From: Streptomyces nigra
GTDB lineage: Bacteria > Actinomycetota > Actinomycetes > Streptomycetales > Streptomycetaceae
Length of the DNA: 64,000 nt
Direction of reading: 5' to 3'
Assembly (NCBI RefSeq): GCF_003074055.1
Contig: NZ_CP029043.1
Coordinates: forward strand, 4,642,501 to 4,706,500
In this document: in pieces, positions 1 to 9,297 of the stretch
Position numbering within the stretch: the stretch's first letter is position 1
How the letters are laid out: every line of letters begins with the position of its first letter
Translations under genes and position numbers: made by a program
The notes under the pieces: generated by a model
What the model saw: only the letters and a program-made list of their open reading frames with translations
Told to the model about the DNA's origin: nothing
The model's database searches: none

Positions 1-1
1 G

Positions 2-439
2 GTATCCGGCCGCATGGCCGAGGCGCTCGGGTCCGCCCGCGACATGCTCGACACCGCGGTGAACCTCTGCTGGGCCTTCCTGGCCCTCACGGCCGTCGGC
101 GGCGCGGCACTGTACGACGAGCCGTCCGCCTGGTGGCTGTGCGGCGCCGGACTGCTTCTGGCCGCCGTCGCCTACAAGGGGGCGGTGACGGCTGCTCAGA
201 CGTACTCGGGCCTGATGCACCTCGTGTACGACCTGCATCGCTTCGACCTGCTGGAGGCGCTGCACTACCCGCTGCCCGCGGACGGCAGGAGCGAGGGGGC
301 GCTGTTCTCACAGGTGTCCGACCTGTTCGCCGGGGTCCGGCGGCCCGAGAGCCCCTACAGCCATCCGGCCCGCCCGGGACGGACCGCTCGCGCCCAGGGC
401 ACGCACGGCGCCGACGGCCGACGAGAGCCGGGCCCTTAG
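2..439 (+). CDS. Membrane protein, 5' end outside window (partial)
   Basis: The reading frame is open to the left edge of the window, so the gene probably begins upstream; the first ATG inside is at 14. The visible part has two hydrophobic segments (about residues 15-35 and 40-60 counted from that ATG) joined by a short loop, then a polar, Arg/Pro-rich tail. I recognise no family. It converges on the next gene and the two stop codons overlap by four bases. An uncharacterised integral membrane protein is all that can be supported. Confidence 0.5.
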   Translation, partial: VSGRMAEALGSARDMLDTAVNLCWAFLALTAVGGAALYDEPSAWWLCGAGLLLAAVAYKGAVTAAQTYSGLMHLVYDLHRFDLLEALHYPLPADGRSEGALFSQVSDLFAGVRRPESPYSHPARPGRTARAQGTHGADGRREPGP

Positions 440-744
440 AGGAGGTCCTCCTTGACGAGGGCGAGGATCTTCTCGCGATAGCGCAGGATCTCCTCCTCGG
501 TGCCCAGCGCGAGCAGGTCCGGGGGCAGGAACCTGAAGGGGCACGCCGGGACATGCGGTACTCCGTCGGCTCCCGAACGTTCGATGTACGCCCGCACCGC
601 CTCCGGCCCTTGCTCCAGAGCTGCGTCCAGGGCGGCGGAGCCGAAGCGCCGGACGTGTATCCGGAACTCGGCCTCGCACGAAAGGTGCCGGCAGGCGCTC
701 CAGCCGGGGGGATGCCCCGGAAGAGTCAGTTCGTAGACGATCAA
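436..744 (-). CDS. Small hypothetical protein, TTG start
   Basis: A 102-residue protein. I chose a TTG start at 744 because it overlaps the stop of the upstream membrane gene as TTGA (4 bases, translational coupling), whereas the in-frame region further upstream duplicates that other gene in a second frame. The sequence begins MIVYELTLPGHPPGW, has cysteines near residues 18, 23 and 68, and ends in a charged helix. No signal peptide or membrane segment is visible. I do not recognise the family; the coupling suggests it works with the membrane protein encoded just upstream. Confidence 0.55.
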   Translation of the reverse strand: MIVYELTLPGHPPGWSACRHLSCEAEFRIHVRRFGSAALDAALEQGPEAVRAYIERSGADGVPHVPACPFRFLPPDLLALGTEEEILRYREKILALVKEDLL

Positions 745-1322
745 CGCTTGCCTCCGTCCAGCGACTTGGTCTTCTCCCGGGGCGGCCCGTCCCGGCGGAA
801 CAGCCGGTGCACCCACCAGGCCTCGACGAACGCGCCCGCCAGTGCGAGTCCGGCCGCGATCCAGCGCCAGACGGCCTGGTCCCGGCCCGGTGGGGCCAGG
901 GCGGTCGACACGGCGAGGATCAGCAGCAGCGTGCCGGTGTTGAAGACGATCGCGGCACGGTGATTGCGTCGGCGCCAGCGGCGGAAGTCCCTCTCCCTGC
1001 GCTCCTTCAGCCCCGCGCTCCGCCGCTGCTCGTCCTCGGTGTACCAGGCGTTGATCGTGTCCCGGTTGTACAGGTACTGCCGGGCGTCGGCACCGATCTG
1101 CATGCTCGCGATCAGCGCCATCGAAGCGGAGACCACGATCAGCAGGGTGAGCCCCGGCCACCGGAAGTCGCCGGCGTCCACGACGATGACACCGAGCAGG
1201 GTCAGCGATGCCCCGGCCAGCAGGGGCGCGGACACCGTCTGCAGGGCGACCGAGGCTTCCGCGTAGCCGAGCGGAACCGGCACCGGCGGTCCTACGAGCG
1301 GCTCATCGCTCTTCTCCATCAA
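741..1322 (-). CDS. Four-helix membrane protein of unknown function
   Basis: 193 residues with about four hydrophobic segments: two between roughly residues 32 and 75 and two between roughly 125 and 170. They flank a long basic cytoplasmic loop rich in Arg, Glu and Trp (about 85-122). ATG start at 1322. The downstream gene overlaps its stop. The layout of two TM pairs around a charged central loop resembles many small actinobacterial membrane proteins of unknown role. I cannot name a function. Confidence 0.65.
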   Translation of the reverse strand: MMEKSDEPLVGPPVPVPLGYAEASVALQTVSAPLLAGASLTLLGVIVVDAGDFRWPGLTLLIVVSASMALIASMQIGADARQYLYNRDTINAWYTEDEQRRSAGLKERRERDFRRWRRRNHRAAIVFNTGTLLLILAVSTALAPPGRDQAVWRWIAAGLALAGAFVEAWWVHRLFRRDGPPREKTKSLDGGKR

Positions 1323-1407
1323 CCGTCCCCCATCCGGGCAATGTGCCCGAAGTGTGGCAGCCGGAAGAAGTCATTCGGTAGAGGTCGGAACCAGACAGAA
1401 ACGCCAG

Positions 1408-1443
1408 AGGGCCCCGTTCCCGGTGAGGCGGGAGCGGGGCCCT
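1408..1443 (-). terminator. Terminator hairpin after sdhB
   Basis: A 15-bp stem (1408-1422 with 1429-1443, one G-U wobble) with a 6-base loop. It lies 21 bases beyond the sdhB stop and before the next minus-strand gene. It is GC-rich without a clear U tract, as is usual in Streptomyces. Confidence 0.75.
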
Positions 1444-1463
1444 GAGGCCGGTGTGCGGCGTGA

Positions 1464-2225
1464 TCAGTAGCGGCGGGTGATCAGGGCCCTCTTGACCTCG
1501 GCGATCGCCTTCGTGACCTCGATACCGCGCGGGCAGGCGTCCGTGCAGTTGAAGGTCGTGCGGCAGCGCCAGACGCCGTCCTTGTCGTTCAGGATCTCCA
1601 GGCGCTGCTCGCCGGCCTCGTCACGCGAGTCGAAGATGAAGCGGTGTGCGTTGACGATGGCCGCCGGGCCGAAGTACTGGCCGTCGTTCCAGAAGACCGG
1701 GCACGAGGAGGTGCAGGCCGCGCAGAGGATGCACTTCGTGGTGTCGTCGAAGCGCTCGCGGTCCTCCGCCGACTGCAGACGCTCGCGCGTGGGCTCGTTC
1801 GTGTCCTTCGTGATGAGGAAGGGCATGACGTCCCGGTACGCCTGGAAGAACGGCTCCATGTCGACCACGAGGTCCTTCAGGACCGTCAGGCCCTTGATGG
1901 GCTCGACCGTGATCGGCTTCTCGGGGTTGATGTCCTTGATCAGCGTCTTGCAGGCGAGGCGGTTCTTGCCGTTGATCCGCATCGCGTCCGAGCCGCAGAT
2001 GCCGTGGGCGCACGAGCGGCGGAACGTCAGCGTGCCGTCCAGCTCCCACTTGATCTTGTGGAGGCCGTCGAGGACGCGCTCCTTGGGGTCGATCTCCAGC
2101 TGGAAGTCTTCCCACACCGCCTCGGCCGCGACCTCCGGGTTGAAGCGGCGGACCCGGAACGTGACCGTGATGTAGGGGGAGGCCTCGGACTGCGCCTCGG
2201 CCTTGTCCAGTACGGGGGTTGCCAT
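1464..2225 (-). CDS. sdhB: Succinate dehydrogenase iron-sulfur subunit
   Basis: 253 residues. This subunit carries electrons from the flavoprotein to the membrane quinone site in complex II. The [2Fe-2S] domain shows Cys72, Cys77 and Cys92, with Asp80 in place of the fourth cysteine, as in E. coli SdhB. The C-terminal ferredoxin domain has CILCAACTSSCP (from Cys165) and two further cysteines in CTDACP near residue 227, which ligate the [4Fe-4S] and [3Fe-4S] clusters. Its ATG shares one base with the sdhA stop (TGATG), so the two are translationally coupled. Last gene of sdhCDAB, followed by a strong hairpin. Confidence 0.97.
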   Translation of the reverse strand: MATPVLDKAEAQSEASPYITVTFRVRRFNPEVAAEAVWEDFQLEIDPKERVLDGLHKIKWELDGTLTFRRSCAHGICGSDAMRINGKNRLACKTLIKDINPEKPITVEPIKGLTVLKDLVVDMEPFFQAYRDVMPFLITKDTNEPTRERLQSAEDRERFDDTTKCILCAACTSSCPVFWNDGQYFGPAAIVNAHRFIFDSRDEAGEQRLEILNDKDGVWRCRTTFNCTDACPRGIEVTKAIAEVKRALITRRY

Positions 2226-3979
2226 CAGTACTTACGCTCCATCGGCTGGTAGCGGGTCTGGACGACCGGCTTGTAGTCGAGACGAATGGACTCCGTGCCG
2301 TCGTCGCCCACCTCGCGGTACGCCATGGTGTGGCGCATGAAGTTGACGTCGTCGCGGTTCGGGTAGTCCTCGCGGTAGTGACCGCCGCGGGACTCCTTGC
2401 GGGCCAGCGCGGAGACCGCCATGACCTCGGCCAGGTCGAGCAGGTTGCCCAGCTCGATGGCCTCCAGCAGGTCCGTGTTGAACCGCTTGCCCTTGTCCTG
2501 GATCGAGACGTTCTTGTAGCGCTCGCGCAGCTCCGCGATCTTCTCGACCGCCGTCTTGATGGTCTGCTCCGTGCGGAACACCATGACGTTGGCGTCCATG
2601 GTCTCCTGCAGCTCCCTGCGGATGGTGGCCACCCGCTCGGTGCCGGTGGAGGTGCGCAGCCGCTCGACCTGCTCGAGCACCAGCTCGGCCGGGTTCTCCG
2701 GCAGCTCGACGAAGTCGGCCTTCTGGGAGTACTCGGCGGCGGCGATGCCCGCCCGCTTGCCGAACACGTTGATGTCCAGCAGCGAGTTGGTGCCGAGGCG
2801 GTTGGCGCCGTGCACGGACACGCAGGCGACCTCGCCGGCGGCGTACAGGCCCGGGACGACGGTGGTGTTGTCCGCCAGGACCTCACCCTCGACGTTGGTC
2901 GGGATGCCGCCCATGGCGTAGTGCGCGGTCGGCTGGATCGGGATCGGGTCCGTGTAGGGCTCGATGCCGAGGTAGGTCCGCGCGAACTCCGTGATGTCCG
3001 GGAGCTTGGCGTCCAGCTGCTCCGGCGGGAGGTGCGTGAGGTCCAGGTAGACGTGGTCGCCCTCGGGACCGCAGCCGCGGCCCTCGCGGATCTCCGTGTA
3101 GATGGAGCGCGAGACGACGTCACGCGAGGCGAGGTCCTTCATGACCGGCGCGTACTTCTCCATGAAGCGCTCGCCGTCCTTGTTGCGGAGGATGCCGCCC
3201 TCACCGCGGGCGCCCTCCGTCAGCAGGATGCCCATGCGCCAGATGCCGGTCGGGTGGAACTGGAAGAACTCCATGTCCTCCAGCGGCAGACCGCGCCGGT
3301 ACACGGCGGCCTGGCCGTCACCGGTCAGGGTGTGCGCGTTGGACGTCACCTTGAAGAACTTGCCGGTGCCGCCGGACGCGTAGATGACGGCCTTCGCCTG
3401 GAAGACGTGGATCTCGCCGGTGGCCAGCTCGTAGGCGACCACACCGGCCGACTTCTTGACGCCGTCGACCTCGGTGATCAGCTGGTCCAGGACGTAGAAC
3501 TCGTTGTAGAACTCCACGCCGTGCTTGACGCAGTTCTGGTACAGCGTCTGGAGGATCATGTGGCCGGTGCGGTCCGCGGCGTAGCAGGACCGGCGGACCG
3601 GGGCCTCGCCGTGGTTGCGGCTGTGACCGCCGAAGCGGCGCTGGTCGATGGTGCCGTTCGGGGTGCGGTTGAACGGCAGGCCCATCTTCTCCAGGTCGAG
3701 GACGGAGTCGATGGCCTCCTTCGCCAGGATCTCGGCGGCGTCCTGGTCGACCAGGTAGTCACCGCCCTTGACCGTGTCGAAGGTGTGCCACTCCCAGTTG
3801 TCCTCCTCCACGTTGGCGAGCGCGGCGGCCATGCCGCCCTGCGCGGCGCCCGTGTGGGAGCGGGTGGGGTACAGCTTGGTCAGCACGGCGGTGCGGCTGC
3901 GCTTCGTCGACTCGATGGCCGCGCGCATACCCGCGCCACCGGCGCCGACGATGACGGTGTCGTACTTGTGGATCTTCAT
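2225..3979 (-). CDS. sdhA: Succinate dehydrogenase flavoprotein subunit
   Basis: 584 residues, normal length for SdhA. It oxidises succinate to fumarate at the cytoplasmic face of the membrane complex. The N-terminal GAGGAG dinucleotide-binding loop is at residues 12-17. [10 protein letters not shown] follows, in which His42 is the expected covalent FAD attachment site. The capping-domain motifs HPTG and TEGARGEGG and the later PTAHYAMGG (substrate-binding His) are all present. The ATG lies 23 bases after the sdhD stop, in the sdhC-D-A-B operon. Confidence 0.97.
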   Translation of the reverse strand: MKIHKYDTVIVGAGGAGMRAAIESTKRSRTAVLTKLYPTRSHTGAAQGGMAAALANVEEDNWEWHTFDTVKGGDYLVDQDAAEILAKEAIDSVLDLEKMGLPFNRTPNGTIDQRRFGGHSRNHGEAPVRRSCYAADRTGHMILQTLYQNCVKHGVEFYNEFYVLDQLITEVDGVKKSAGVVAYELATGEIHVFQAKAVIYASGGTGKFFKVTSNAHTLTGDGQAAVYRRGLPLEDMEFFQFHPTGIWRMGILLTEGARGEGGILRNKDGERFMEKYAPVMKDLASRDVVSRSIYTEIREGRGCGPEGDHVYLDLTHLPPEQLDAKLPDITEFARTYLGIEPYTDPIPIQPTAHYAMGGIPTNVEGEVLADNTTVVPGLYAAGEVACVSVHGANRLGTNSLLDINVFGKRAGIAAAEYSQKADFVELPENPAELVLEQVERLRTSTGTERVATIRRELQETMDANVMVFRTEQTIKTAVEKIAELRERYKNVSIQDKGKRFNTDLLEAIELGNLLDLAEVMAVSALARKESRGGHYREDYPNRDDVNFMRHTMAYREVGDDGTESIRLDYKPVVQTRYQPMERKY

Positions 3980-4002
3980 GGTCGGTTACCTCAGCCCCGT
4001 GC

Positions 4003-4485
4003 CTAGCGGATGTTCGGGTCGAAGGTGAAGATCACCAGCGTGCCCAGCAGGATGGTGAACACCGTGGCGGTGTAGAGCAGGCCCTTCAGCCACAGCCGGG
4101 TGTTGGCGCGCTCCGCGTAGTCGTTGATGACCGTGCGCAGACCGTTGGCGCCGTGGAGCATCGCGAGCCAGAGCATCAGCAGGTCCCAGACCTGCCAGAA
4201 CGGCGAGGCCCAGCGGCCGGCCACGAAGGCGAAGCCGATCTTCGAGACGCCGCCGTCCAGGACCAGCTGGATCAGCAGGTGGCCGATGACGAGGACGACC
4301 AGCACGACGCCGGACAGGCGCATGAACAGCCACGCGGCCAGCTCGAAGTTGCCCCGGGTGGACCGGGGCGTCTTCTTGGTCCGCTTGCGCGGGGCCTCGA
4401 TGAGCGGGGCCGGGTTGTCGACGTTGTAGAGCGAGTCACCCTCGACCGGGCCGATCCCGGAAGCGGTGGTTTCAGTCGTGGACAT
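4003..4485 (-). CDS. sdhD: Succinate dehydrogenase membrane anchor subunit
   Basis: 160 residues: a polar N-terminal arm of about 50 residues, then three transmembrane helices. The second helix contains MLHGANGLR, whose histidine is a plausible haem b ligand facing the one in SdhC. Five bases separate it from sdhC and the start is ATG. Position between sdhC and sdhA and the HGANGLR motif identify it. It anchors SdhAB and forms the quinone pocket with SdhC. Confidence 0.92.
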   Translation of the reverse strand: MSTTETTASGIGPVEGDSLYNVDNPAPLIEAPRKRTKKTPRSTRGNFELAAWLFMRLSGVVLVVLVIGHLLIQLVLDGGVSKIGFAFVAGRWASPFWQVWDLLMLWLAMLHGANGLRTVINDYAERANTRLWLKGLLYTATVFTILLGTLVIFTFDPNIR

Positions 4486-4490
4486 GTGCG

Positions 4491-4871
4491 TCAGCTCCCG
4501 AACAGTTCACGAGCGGCGTGGCCGAGGACGGGGTAGATCGCCCCGAGCATGAGCACGAGCCACAGACCGACGACGGACCAGAGCATCTGCTTCTGGTAGC
4601 GCGGGCCCTTCGACCAGAAGTCGACGGCGATGACGCGCAGGCCGTTGAGCGCGTGGAACAGGATGGCGGCGACGAGGCCGTACTCCAGCAGCGCGACGAT
4701 CGGCGTCTTGTAGGTGGCTACGACCTTGTCGTAGTCCTCGGGGGAGACACGGACGAGAGCGGTGTCCAGCACATGAACGAACAGGAAGAAGAAGATGAGG
4801 ACGCCGGTGACTCGGTGAGCCACCCAGGACCACATTCCTTCCCGGCCGCGGTACAGCGTTCCAGCCGGCAC
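4491..4871 (-). CDS. sdhC: Succinate dehydrogenase cytochrome b556 subunit
   Basis: 126 residues with three transmembrane helices. The family signature HRVTGV is in the first helix (residues 19-24). LFHALNGLR in the second supplies the likely axial haem histidine. First gene of the operon. The 189 bases upstream (to 5060) hold its promoter region, in which I could not pick out a convincing -10/-35 pair or a known operator. ATG start at 4871. Confidence 0.93.
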   Translation of the reverse strand: MPAGTLYRGREGMWSWVAHRVTGVLIFFFLFVHVLDTALVRVSPEDYDKVVATYKTPIVALLEYGLVAAILFHALNGLRVIAVDFWSKGPRYQKQMLWSVVGLWLVLMLGAIYPVLGHAARELFGS

Positions 4872-5060
4872 GGAAGTCCCTCCGGGAGCGGGGTATCGGG
4901 GCCTGCCGGCTTGTGCTGTCGGTCGGGCCCGGCCGGGTACGGTCCACCGGCCCCCAGCATCGTAGCGACGGTTGCCTGCGGCGCTTACGCCGGGCCTGTT
5001 GGTGTGATCAAACTGGCACGCGGATGGTCCATTCGCGCGGCTGGGGGCGGAATGCCCGGG

Positions 5061-5585
5061 TCAGGCGAGATGGCCGATCAGCCGGCCCTTCGCGAGCCGC
5101 CGTAGTTCCTCGGCCGCGAGGACCCTTTCTTCCTCAGGATCGTTTGCCAATCGTGACCGGATGCCTGCCAAAACATGGTCCAGGCTCTCGGTGCCCGACA
5201 GGCCGTCCAGGCAGATAATGAACCCATGCCCGAATTTGGCCTCATATGCGGCGTACGCGGCACTCAGTGCGGTGTGCGCCGCCGCGTACACGTCCTCCGG
5301 CAGCGACGGCAGCCCTTCCGCCGCCAGCGCCCGCGCCAGCTCCGCCGGCGTCAGGTCGTACGCGGCCTCGTCGCAGGCGGCCAGCAGTGCGCCGAGGTCG
5401 GGGTAGGGGCGGTGGTCCGTCACCCGTTCGGCCCAACGGACGCTGTGCAGGCAGGTCAGAAGGACGGCCCGGGCCTCGCGCGGGGGAGCGGCGTTGAACG
5501 GGTCCAGCCCGCCCGGAGGCGCTGTGCGGCTCTGCTCGGGCAGTGCGGGTATGGCCACTCGGCCAGGAAGATGTGTGGGCGTCAC
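5061..5585 (-). CDS. OHCU decarboxylase-like protein
   Basis: 174 residues resembling 2-oxo-4-hydroxy-4-carboxy-5-ureidoimidazoline decarboxylase, the last step of uric acid to allantoin. Matching features are the opening FNAAPPREA and the C-terminal block KFGHGFIICLDG followed by LAGIRSRLANDPEEER. The family's catalytic HPDL stretch in the middle is not evident: that part reads as an Ala/Leu-rich linker. No other urate gene (uricase, transthyretin-like hydrolase) is adjacent. Fold assignment is good; the exact activity is uncertain. Confidence 0.7.
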   Translation of the reverse strand: MTPTHLPGRVAIPALPEQSRTAPPGGLDPFNAAPPREARAVLLTCLHSVRWAERVTDHRPYPDLGALLAACDEAAYDLTPAELARALAAEGLPSLPEDVYAAAHTALSAAYAAYEAKFGHGFIICLDGLSGTESLDHVLAGIRSRLANDPEEERVLAAEELRRLAKGRLIGHLA

Positions 5586-5740
5586 GTGGGTTTCGGCAGG
5601 GGAATTCGGGAGAGGAGTGGCGCCACGCTACCGACTGTGGACGTGAGGTGTCCGACCGATGCCCGAATTTCAGCCGAACGGGAGAGTTTCAGAACGTGTG
5701 CTGGACGGCTGACGATGCGCACAGGCCCTAGGTTGGCGCC

Positions 5741-7411
5741 GTGAGCCAGCACAAGCACAGGCGCCGGGCACCGGCGAAGAAGGCCCTGAAGCAGACGTGG
5801 GTGCTGATCGTCGCGGTGGTCCTCGTGACGGTCGGCGCGGGAGTGGGCCTCGGCCTCCTGGCGAGCGGCGGTGACGGCGACTCGGCCGGATCCGGTCCCC
5901 GCGGGTCGGCCCCGGGCGCCTCCGAGGGCCTCTCCGGCACCGACGGCGCCACCCCGTCGCCCACCCGGACCTACCCGCTCTCCAAGGCGCCCTCGACCAT
6001 CCCCGCCGTGCGGTCCCACACCGCCGCGCGCGGCCCCGGCTGGCAGCCCGCCGACAAGCACCGGGTCGTCGTCAGCGACGACGAGCTCGCCGACGAGGGC
6101 CGGCTCCTCGCGGGCGAGCTGGACCTGACGTACGCGGGCCGCAAGGACGACGTCCGCGCCGGCGACGTACGGCTGTCGCTCAACGACGACGAGGGAGCGA
6201 ACCCGGAGTCGTACACGATGACCGTCCGCGACGGGCGTGTCGTCATCAGCGGGCCCGCCGAGGCCGGCGTCTTCTACGGCACCCGGACGCTGAAGCAGGA
6301 GGTGCACGGCGGCGGCACCGCGCCCGAGGGCGTCGTCCGTGACGAGCCGGCCAAGCCGGTGCGCGGATTCATGCTCGACATCGCCCGCAAGCACTTCACC
6401 GCGGACTGGATCGAGGACCGGGTGCGGGAGCTGGGCGACCTGAAGTACAACCAGCTCGGTCTGCACTTCTCCGACGACCAGGCGTTCCGTATCGAGTCCT
6501 CCTCGCACCCGGAGATCGTGTCGAAGGAGCACCTCACCAAGGCGCAGGTCCGCGCCATCGTGAAGCTGGCCGAGAGCCGGCACATCACCGTCGTCCCGGA
6601 GATCGACTCGCCCGGGCACCTCGGGGCCGTCATCGCCGCCCACCCCGACCTGCAGCTGCGCAATGTGAACGGCGTGCCGACGCGTGGCGCCATCGACATC
6701 TCCAAGCCCGCCGCCGCCGAGATCGTGGACGACCTGCTGAACGAGTACGCCGGGCTCTTCCCCGGGGACCAGTGGCACCTCGGCGGCGACGAGTACCAGG
6801 CGCTGGTCGTCTCCAATCCCGAGGCCTCCTATCCGCAGCTGGCCCGCGCCGCCCGCGAGGCCTTCGGCTCCGGCGCAGGCGTCGCCGACCTCGCCACCGG
6901 CTGGGTCAACGACCGCGCCGACACCGTCCGCGCCCACGACCGCACGCCCCGCGCCTGGAACGACGGGTTCTTCCGGGACACGAAGGTGCAGGCCGACAAG
7001 GACATCCAGGTGGCGTACTGGACCGGCAAGGAGATCGGGGCCCGCACCCCCGAGGAGTATCTGAGCGCCGGCCGGAAGGTCATCAACTACAACGACGAGT
7101 TCCTCTACTACGTGCTCGGGGAGCCGCAGACCTTCGTCTACCCGACCGGCGAGCGGATCTACGAGCAGTGGACACCGCGCGTGCTGCGCGGGACCACCGC
7201 CGTCCCCGCCAAGTACGACGGCCAGATCCTCGGCGCCTCCTTCGCGGTCTGGTGCGACATCGCGAACGCCCAGACCCAGGCGCAGGTGGCGGCCGGCATC
7301 CGGATGCCGCTGCGGGCGATGATGCAGAAGACCTGGGACCCGGGCGAGCCGGACCTGTCCTGGACCAAGTTCAAGGCCCTCGCGGACGAACTGGACCGCC
7401 CCGCCGATTGA
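5741..7411 (+). CDS. Secreted GH20 beta-N-acetylhexosaminidase
   Basis: 556 residues: basic N-terminus, one transmembrane or signal-anchor segment (about 19-41), Ser/Thr/Pro-rich linker, GH20 N-terminal alpha/beta domain, then the catalytic (beta/alpha)8 barrel. The barrel contains RGFMLDIARK, HFSDDQAFR, VVPEIDSPGH and HLGGDE, the Asp-Glu pair (about residues 350-351) being the substrate-assisted catalytic dyad. It should release terminal GlcNAc or GalNAc outside the cell, for example from chitin or murein fragments. The GTG start follows a TAGGTT -10-like hexamer (5729-5734) by six bases, so the mRNA may be leaderless. Confidence 0.9.
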   Translation: MSQHKHRRRAPAKKALKQTWVLIVAVVLVTVGAGVGLGLLASGGDGDSAGSGPRGSAPGASEGLSGTDGATPSPTRTYPLSKAPSTIPAVRSHTAARGPGWQPADKHRVVVSDDELADEGRLLAGELDLTYAGRKDDVRAGDVRLSLNDDEGANPESYTMTVRDGRVVISGPAEAGVFYGTRTLKQEVHGGGTAPEGVVRDEPAKPVRGFMLDIARKHFTADWIEDRVRELGDLKYNQLGLHFSDDQAFRIESSSHPEIVSKEHLTKAQVRAIVKLAESRHITVVPEIDSPGHLGAVIAAHPDLQLRNVNGVPTRGAIDISKPAAAEIVDDLLNEYAGLFPGDQWHLGGDEYQALVVSNPEASYPQLARAAREAFGSGAGVADLATGWVNDRADTVRAHDRTPRAWNDGFFRDTKVQADKDIQVAYWTGKEIGARTPEEYLSAGRKVINYNDEFLYYVLGEPQTFVYPTGERIYEQWTPRVLRGTTAVPAKYDGQILGASFAVWCDIANAQTQAQVAAGIRMPLRAMMQKTWDPGEPDLSWTKFKALADELDRPAD

Positions 7412-7487
7412 CCCGAACGCCTGCGCACCCCCGTACGAATGTGGTGTATTCGGCCCGAGCCGACACCGATCACCGGGGGGACACCGG

Positions 7488-7991
7488 ATGGGCTACTGGG
7501 GCTACTTCGTCGTGGGCCGCGGGGAGCGGCCGCTGGCGGAAGGGGAGGCGCTGGCCGGCGCCGAGGGGATGACACTGCGCGGACGGGCGCCGGACGGCTG
7601 GCAGGTGTGGGAGTACCCGGGCGGGGACGACCGGATCGCGAGCATGAACGACCTGGCGGCCGAGACCGGGGCGCCCGCGCTGTTCGGCTATGTGATGGAC
7701 AGCGCCGGCGTCGTCGTGGAGGCGGCCGCCCCGGACAGCGGGGCCTGGACCACCTGCCTCAACCGGGCCGCGACCGCCCGCCACCTCGGCGCCGGGGAGG
7801 ACGGGCTCTCCCTGGAGGACTACTTCCTCGAACCGGCCGACGCCGCGGAGCGGGCCGTCGCCTGGGCCGCCGAGGCCGGGCACGAGGTGAACGCCGAGGC
7901 AGTGCTGGACGTACTCACCGCCGAAGCGGACTCCTTGGCCGAAAACCTCTTCTTCCGGCTGCTCGATCGGCTGGGTGTGGTCCCGCTGTGA
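7488..7991 (+). CDS. Hypothetical protein, 167 aa
   Basis: Begins MGYWGYFVVGRGERPL and continues as a soluble acidic alpha/beta protein. There is no signal peptide, membrane helix or catalytic motif that I recognise. A GGGGGGA ribosome-binding site stands six bases before the ATG. Coding statistics (third-position G/C) fit a real gene. It stands alone in a plus-strand run of small hypothetical genes, followed by a hairpin. No function can be offered. Confidence 0.75.
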   Translation: MGYWGYFVVGRGERPLAEGEALAGAEGMTLRGRAPDGWQVWEYPGGDDRIASMNDLAAETGAPALFGYVMDSAGVVVEAAAPDSGAWTTCLNRAATARHLGAGEDGLSLEDYFLEPADAAERAVAWAAEAGHEVNAEAVLDVLTAEADSLAENLFFRLLDRLGVVPL

Positions 7992-8025
7992 CACTCCGGG
8001 GCCGTCGCACGCAGTAAGGGGAAGT

Positions 8026-8050
8026 GCGGGCTCCGTGAGAAAGGAGCCCG
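8026..8050 (+). terminator. Hairpin between two hypothetical genes
   Basis: Perfect 8-bp stem CGGGCTCC/GGAGCCCG with a 9-base A-rich loop, 35 bases after the stop of the upstream gene. Confidence 0.55.
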
Positions 8051-8108
8051 GCTGGGGCCTGTGCGGGGGCCCCGCACCCTCGGAGATGACCCGCTTAGGG
8101 AGGCGTGG

Positions 8109-8711
8109 ATGAGCCTGGTGGAAATGATCGCTCAGGCCGACGAACGCGGACTGGCCGCCAGCGGGTTGGCTTGTTTGGATCGGTGCGTGCCGCTGCTCGG
8201 CGGTGACGACGAGGTGCTGCGGCCCCTGTGGGCCAACCTCGCGGCCGACGGCGACCCGGCCGCCTGGGGCACCCTCCTCGACCAGGTCCGCGCCAAGCTG
8301 GGCGTCGCCGATGTCGTGGACGACGAGGACATCGAGGACGAGGCCGCGCTGCTGGCCCGGCGCATGCTCGCCGCAGCCCCCGCCGTCCGCTCCGCCGCCG
8401 AGGCCCGCACCTGGGCCGACGGCTGCTCGGTGGCGTCCCTGCAGATCCACCGGCTCCTCGATCCCGCGCAGGAGGACGGCGCGGCCGTGCCGTCCGGGGC
8501 GCTGGAGACCGTGCGCGCCGCCGACGCCTCCGACGCACGCCCCGAGGGCGTCTCGCCGCTCGTCGTCGCCGAACTGCGCCGCCAGATCAGCGTCCTGGAG
8601 ATCCTCGACAGCCACGGGGCGGGCGGGGTGCGCCGGGCGCTGGAGGTGTCGACGGAGGGCCGGCGCGTGCTCCGGGCGGTCGTGTCGCGCCGGGCCCGCG
8701 GAAGGGGCTGA
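8109..8711 (+). CDS. Hypothetical helical protein, 200 aa
   Basis: The ATG at 8109 is preferred over a GTG at 8061 because AGGGAGG lies 5 bases before it, whereas the upstream GTG lacks a ribosome-binding site and is too near the preceding hairpin. The protein is acidic and alpha-helical (MSLVEMIAQADERGLAASG at the start), with an Arg-rich end. No membrane segment or known motif is seen. It may be a scaffold or regulatory protein, but nothing in the sequence settles this. Confidence 0.7.
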   Translation: MSLVEMIAQADERGLAASGLACLDRCVPLLGGDDEVLRPLWANLAADGDPAAWGTLLDQVRAKLGVADVVDDEDIEDEAALLARRMLAAAPAVRSAAEARTWADGCSVASLQIHRLLDPAQEDGAAVPSGALETVRAADASDARPEGVSPLVVAELRRQISVLEILDSHGAGGVRRALEVSTEGRRVLRAVVSRRARGRG

Positions 8712-8862
8712 ACCCTCGATTCCGGGCACCCGACCGGCCCAAACCCCGTTCCTGAGAGAGTCCTGTGCCCGTCGTGGGAGTGCCGTGCGGCGGTCCTGCA
8801 CGGGTCCGGGAAAGCCGCCGGAACGGCGTGACGGATCGCCGTCGGGCCACGCTCTCCAGGGT

Positions 8863-9255
8863 GTGACGACTCAGCAGGAGACCAGGCCCGCGGCGGCGAC
8901 CAAGCCGGTCCGGTGGGCGACGGACGCGGTGGCGACGATGCGCGAGGGGGCGCGGCTGCGCCTGGACTACTCCGAGCAGAGTCTGTGGCGGGTCGACCGC
9001 ATGATCGAGGGACTGCGCCGCGAGGGGACCCCGCCGGCCGCCGCCGCCCATGTGCTGCGCGGACTCGGCGCCTACGCGGGGGAGGTGATCGCCCGCCGGA
9101 CCGGGGCCGAGTGGTGGTCGACCGGCGGCGACCACTGGGTCCGTACGCCCGACGGGCGCCTGTGGGACCCGATCGACGAGGCCCGCCGGTGCTTCGCGGG
9201 CGACGGGTCGCTGCGTCTGCTGTGCCGGGACGCGACGAGCGGGACACGCCGCTGA
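8863..9255 (+). CDS. Hypothetical protein, 130 aa
   Basis: I take the GTG at 8863, giving MTTQQETRPAAATKPVRW. The frame is open further upstream but overlaps the preceding gene out of frame there. The C-terminal half is Trp-rich (EWWSTGGDHWVRTPDGRLWDP), typical of a small actinobacterial domain of unknown function. No signal peptide. The 151 bases before it show no clear promoter or strong ribosome-binding site, so the start is only moderately certain. Confidence 0.6.
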   Translation: MTTQQETRPAAATKPVRWATDAVATMREGARLRLDYSEQSLWRVDRMIEGLRREGTPPAAAAHVLRGLGAYAGEVIARRTGAEWWSTGGDHWVRTPDGRLWDPIDEARRCFAGDGSLRLLCRDATSGTRR

Positions 9256-9262
9256 CCCGGCG

Positions 9263-9290
9263 GTGCGGGGCGCCGTCCGGCGCCCCGCAC
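9263..9290. terminator. Bidirectional hairpin between convergent genes
   Basis: A near-perfect palindrome (GTGCGGGGCGCCG against CGGCGCCCCGCAC, a 12-13 bp stem with a tiny loop) lies between two converging genes, eight bases after one stop and seven before the other. Confidence 0.75.
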
Positions 9291-9297
9291 CCCTCGC

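Noticed and set aside
2219-4006. Plus-strand open frame opposite sdhA
   Set aside because: Antisense shadow of a fully conserved gene; composition is that of a non-coding frame.
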